9,382 nt of DNA from Desulfobacterales bacterium (GTDB taxonomy: Bacteria > Desulfobacterota > Syntrophobacteria > B119-G9), in NCBI GenBank assembly GCA_026992215.1, contig JALXAI010000007.1, forward strand, positions 1 to 9,382. The letters run 5' to 3'. This document shows positions 6,823 through 9,382 of the stretch, piece after piece. Both the position numbers and the translations under genes were made by a program. The number at the start of each line of letters is the position of its first letter. Position 1 is the stretch's first letter. The notes beneath the pieces are model-generated. The model ran no database searches. It had not been told where the DNA came from and worked only from the letters and a program-made list of their open reading frames with translations.

Positions 6823-9382
6823 ATGACAGCAGACCCTTCTTTCATGCAGGACAATTTTCTTGATCAATTACCCATACCGGCAATAGTGATCGATCCCCAT
6901 AGCCTTAAGCTAATTAAAGCCAACGAGAGCTTTTTCGAATGGACATCTTTTAAAAAGCACCATACGGAAGGTGCCGGTCTTTTTGAACTGATAGCTAATC
7001 CAAGGAAAGAAATTAACAGAATCCTTTCCGAGTTGAAACAGGCCAGGAGTATCTCCTCTAGATCCGTTGCCTTTAAAAATTCAAAAGGCGAGGTAATGCT
7101 CGCACAAACCGTGTGGAGCAAGTTCAAGACCCCTGACGAACAAAGAATACTCGTAATAGTTAGAAGTTCTATTAAGGAAAGTCAAACAGACGTTTCGCTC
7201 AGGCAGCGCGACCAGGCGCTGGAAACCCTGGCATCCATCTCACAGCGCCTTTTGAGGAGCAGGAACATAGGCAAAGTGTTCAGTGACATGCTCCGCAACC
7301 TGGGACAGGTTCTCAAGCTCGACCAGATCTGCTTCGTTAAGGTTGCAAAAAAAGACGGTAAAGTAATCAAGCTGACCCTGAAGTATTTCTGGAGGAAAAA
7401 GCCCGGGGGTAAACCCGGGAATAGTCTCGAAAAATGCGATAAAAGCCAGATCCCCGGAGCCGGATTCAGCATACCCAAAAGCTGGCTCAAGGCTCTCAAA
7501 ACAGGCCAGGAAATAGCCGGAACAAGGGAATTTTTTCCTGAAGCCGAAAGGACCTTCTTCGAACACTTTAACGCAATTTCGGCACTCCTCGTGCCTGTTT
7601 TTGTCGAAAACGTTTGGTTTGGTTTCATAGTTTGCCTTGACAACCAGGAAAAAAGGAGGTGGCAGGACTTCGAGATTGAAATAGTGCATACCTCGGCTAA
7701 CCTGATGGGCGCTGCTCTTCGCCGCCAAAAGATAGAAAACGAGATACTGAAAGCCCAGCAAGAAGCAGAAAAAGAGGCTATAACCCTCCGTTCGATGATA
7801 AGCGGGATGGATGGAGGAGTTATCCTCATAAACCAGGACGATTTAATCATGGAAGCCAGTGATTGGTTTTGTCACCTGGTAGGCATGGCGAACTGGGACC
7901 TGGCCGGTCACAAGCTCTGGCACACGGTACCGGATCTCTTTGATGAAAAGCTTGAAGCCATGGTCAACCGAATCAAGGCCTCGAAAGATGCTCCCAGGGA
8001 GGTCATCGAAAAATCATATAAAGACCTGAAACTGACGATTCGTATCCAGCCGATATGGAGTTCTTATGGGTACCACGGGGCAATTATCAACTTAACTGAC
8101 GTCACTCACCTGGTAGGTGCCAGGGAAGCAGCCGAGGAAGCAAGTATTGCAAAAAGCAGATTCCTGGCCAGTGTATCCCACGAATTGCGAACTCCCCTAA
8201 ATGGCATCTTAGGGATGACAGATCTTGCACTCACGTCGAGTGATAAAGAAGAAATCCAGGAATATCTCCAGATCATCAAGAAATCTGCCAATGATCTGCT
8301 GAAACTGATAAACGACATTCTGGATTTTTCCCGGCTGGATACCGAGAGTCTGAAATTGAGGCCGGTCAACTTCAATCCCCATGACCTGGTTCAGACCCTG
8401 GTGGAAACGGTTGAACCACTTGCAGAGGCAAAAAAAATCCATTTCGGCTATTTCCTATCGTCTGATCTCCCTCTGCTTGTAAGAGGAGACGTGGAAAGGG
8501 TATACCAGATTCTGTTCAATGTTCTCGATAACGCTGTTAAATTTACCGACAGGGGGCATATACACTTCAATGTGGAAGTGGAAGATCGTTTCCAGAACCA
8601 GGTTTTCCTGAGATTTACAGTTAGAGACACTGGAATAGGGATTCCTTCAGATAAGGAAAGTGAAATATTTGAACCGTTTTGCCAGGGCGACGATTCCCTG
8701 ACACGCCGGTTTAGCGGCACAGGCCTCGGTCTTGCGATATGTGAAAAGCTGGTTAAGATAATGAACGGAGATATATGGAAAGAAGACAATGAAGAGGGAG
8801 GAACGACTTTTCATGTTGTATTGCCGTTTGAATTGAGCGACATTGGCGAGGCCGTGATGGACGAAAAATATGTGGTTCCAACGTTTAATATCGTTATCCT
8901 GGATACCGGAGGCGCGAAGAATTTCAGCTGGGCACCGCTAAAATCGTTTCTTCTCAAATCGAGAATATCCTATCACTACTTCACCAGCGTAGATCAGCTA
9001 AAGGTAGCCCTTGAGGAAAAGAGAATTGACCACCGGGCACCACTTTTGATTTTTACACCCGTAACCGGATCCGACGACTGGCTCCTTTCTTCCCTTGATT
9101 CCGTCAAAAAAAATCATTCCTTGGGGAACACCGACTACGTCGGGGTAGTGGACAGGCCCGAAACAAAAGGGCAGGCAGAACAAAAACAGGACGGTTTCGA
9201 TTACATAATTTCTTCAAGATTCAATCATAAAGAAATCAACGAACTGATGAAAACCGCCGGGAAAAAGTGGAAACGAAGAAATGTTGAACCGAAAAAAGAA
9301 CCAGTGGAATCAGATGCCGGGGTGTTAAAAAAAGAAAGGGCAACTTTCCCACGTATTCTTCTTGCGGAAGACAATCCGGTGA
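6823..9382 (+). CDS. hybrid sensor histidine kinase (PAS-GAF-PAS-HisKA-HATPase-pseudoreceiver-REC), 3' end beyond window
   Basis: An open frame of 853 codons runs to the right edge without a stop. A TAG at 6787 in the same frame makes ATG 6823 the first usable start. Domains in order: PAS at about 11-115 (LPIPAIVIDPHSLKLIKANESFF); GAF at about 130-305 (core LLVPVFVENVWFGFIVCLDN); a second PAS at about 322-430; HisKA with the H box SHELRTPLNGILG (phospho-acceptor H453); HATPase_c with N box N566/N570, G1 DTGIG (602-606), F box FEPF (616-619) and G2 GTGLGLA (632-638). Residues about 687-812 form a receiver-like domain without the key residues, and at 844 a normal receiver begins (RILLAEDNPV, acidic pair E849/D850). 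Autophosphorylation at H453 and relay to the last receiver is the expected chemistry. No signal peptide or membrane helix is seen, so it should be a cytoplasmic sensor; its ligand is unknown. A good promoter precedes it, so it is likely separate from glgB. Confidence 0.95.
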   Translation, partial: MTADPSFMQDNFLDQLPIPAIVIDPHSLKLIKANESFFEWTSFKKHHTEGAGLFELIANPRKEINRILSELKQARSISSRSVAFKNSKGEVMLAQTVWSKFKTPDEQRILVIVRSSIKESQTDVSLRQRDQALETLASISQRLLRSRNIGKVFSDMLRNLGQVLKLDQICFVKVAKKDGKVIKLTLKYFWRKKPGGKPGNSLEKCDKSQIPGAGFSIPKSWLKALKTGQEIAGTREFFPEAERTFFEHFNAISALLVPVFVENVWFGFIVCLDNQEKRRWQDFEIEIVHTSANLMGAALRRQKIENEILKAQQEAEKEAITLRSMISGMDGGVILINQDDLIMEASDWFCHLVGMANWDLAGHKLWHTVPDLFDEKLEAMVNRIKASKDAPREVIEKSYKDLKLTIRIQPIWSSYGYHGAIINLTDVTHLVGAREAAEEASIAKSRFLASVSHELRTPLNGILGMTDLALTSSDKEEIQEYLQIIKKSANDLLKLINDILDFSRLDTESLKLRPVNFNPHDLVQTLVETVEPLAEAKKIHFGYFLSSDLPLLVRGDVERVYQILFNVLDNAVKFTDRGHIHFNVEVEDRFQNQVFLRFTVRDTGIGIPSDKESEIFEPFCQGDDSLTRRFSGTGLGLAICEKLVKIMNGDIWKEDNEEGGTTFHVVLPFELSDIGEAVMDEKYVVPTFNIVILDTGGAKNFSWAPLKSFLLKSRISYHYFTSVDQLKVALEEKRIDHRAPLLIFTPVTGSDDWLLSSLDSVKKNHSLGNTDYVGVVDRPETKGQAEQKQDGFDYIISSRFNHKEINELMKTAGKKWKRRNVEPKKEPVESDAGVLKKERATFPRILLAEDNPV

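Noticed and set aside
7182..7850. 222-codon minus-strand open frame inside the kinase gene
   Set aside because: It is fully antisense to the well-supported GAF/PAS region, and its translation is serine/leucine-rich without domain motifs, as expected for a shadow frame.
1..9382. CRISPR arrays, insertion sequences, tRNA or rRNA genes, attachment sites
   Set aside because: No repeated spacer pattern, transposase-like frame, terminal inverted repeats or RNA-gene signature was seen when reading the window; nearly all of it is explained by coding sequence.

Overview
The window comes from a Gram-negative bacterium. It carries the end of an outer-membrane Omp85 barrel and a full-length TamB-type envelope protein. 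The composition is mid-GC and purine-rich, with frequent AGG/AGA arginine codons. A small SAP-plus-cysteine protein of a kind I associate with Desulfobacterota (former Deltaproteobacteria) is also present. That phylum is my best guess, but it rests on recall of family resemblance and not on a search.

All recognisable genes lie on the + strand. Layout: (1) positions 1-111 are the last 36 codons of an Omp85-family (TamA/BamA-like) barrel. (2) Positions 108-4025 are a 1305-residue TamB/DUF490 protein whose TTG start overlaps the barrel gene's stop. (3) After 70 bases holding a weak promoter candidate and a strong ribosome-binding site comes a 76-residue protein with a SAP/Rho-N-like helical N-terminus, five cysteines and a lysine/arginine-rich tail (4096-4326). 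(4) It overlaps by four bases a complete glycogen branching enzyme, GlgB (4323-6587), with all catalytic residues intact. (5) A 235-base gap contains a good sigma-70-type promoter (TTTACA, 17 bases, TATATT). (6) From 6823 to the window edge runs a cytoplasmic hybrid sensor histidine kinase (PAS-GAF-PAS-HisKA-HATPase, a degenerate receiver, then the start of a canonical receiver), cut off by the end of the window.

The first pair is a classic TamA-TamB module: an outer-membrane barrel plus an inner-membrane-anchored, periplasm-spanning beta-rich protein, used in outer-membrane protein or lipid transport. The small basic protein and GlgB form a second, translationally coupled pair. GlgB introduces alpha-1,6 branches into glycogen. 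The kinase appears to be its own transcription unit, and no functional link to glycogen can be shown from the sequence.

I did not find a clearly new multi-gene system, mobile element, CRISPR array or RNA gene. The points most worth a second look are the small SAP/cysteine protein fused by overlap to glgB and the receiver-like domain in the kinase that has lost its phosphorylation residues.
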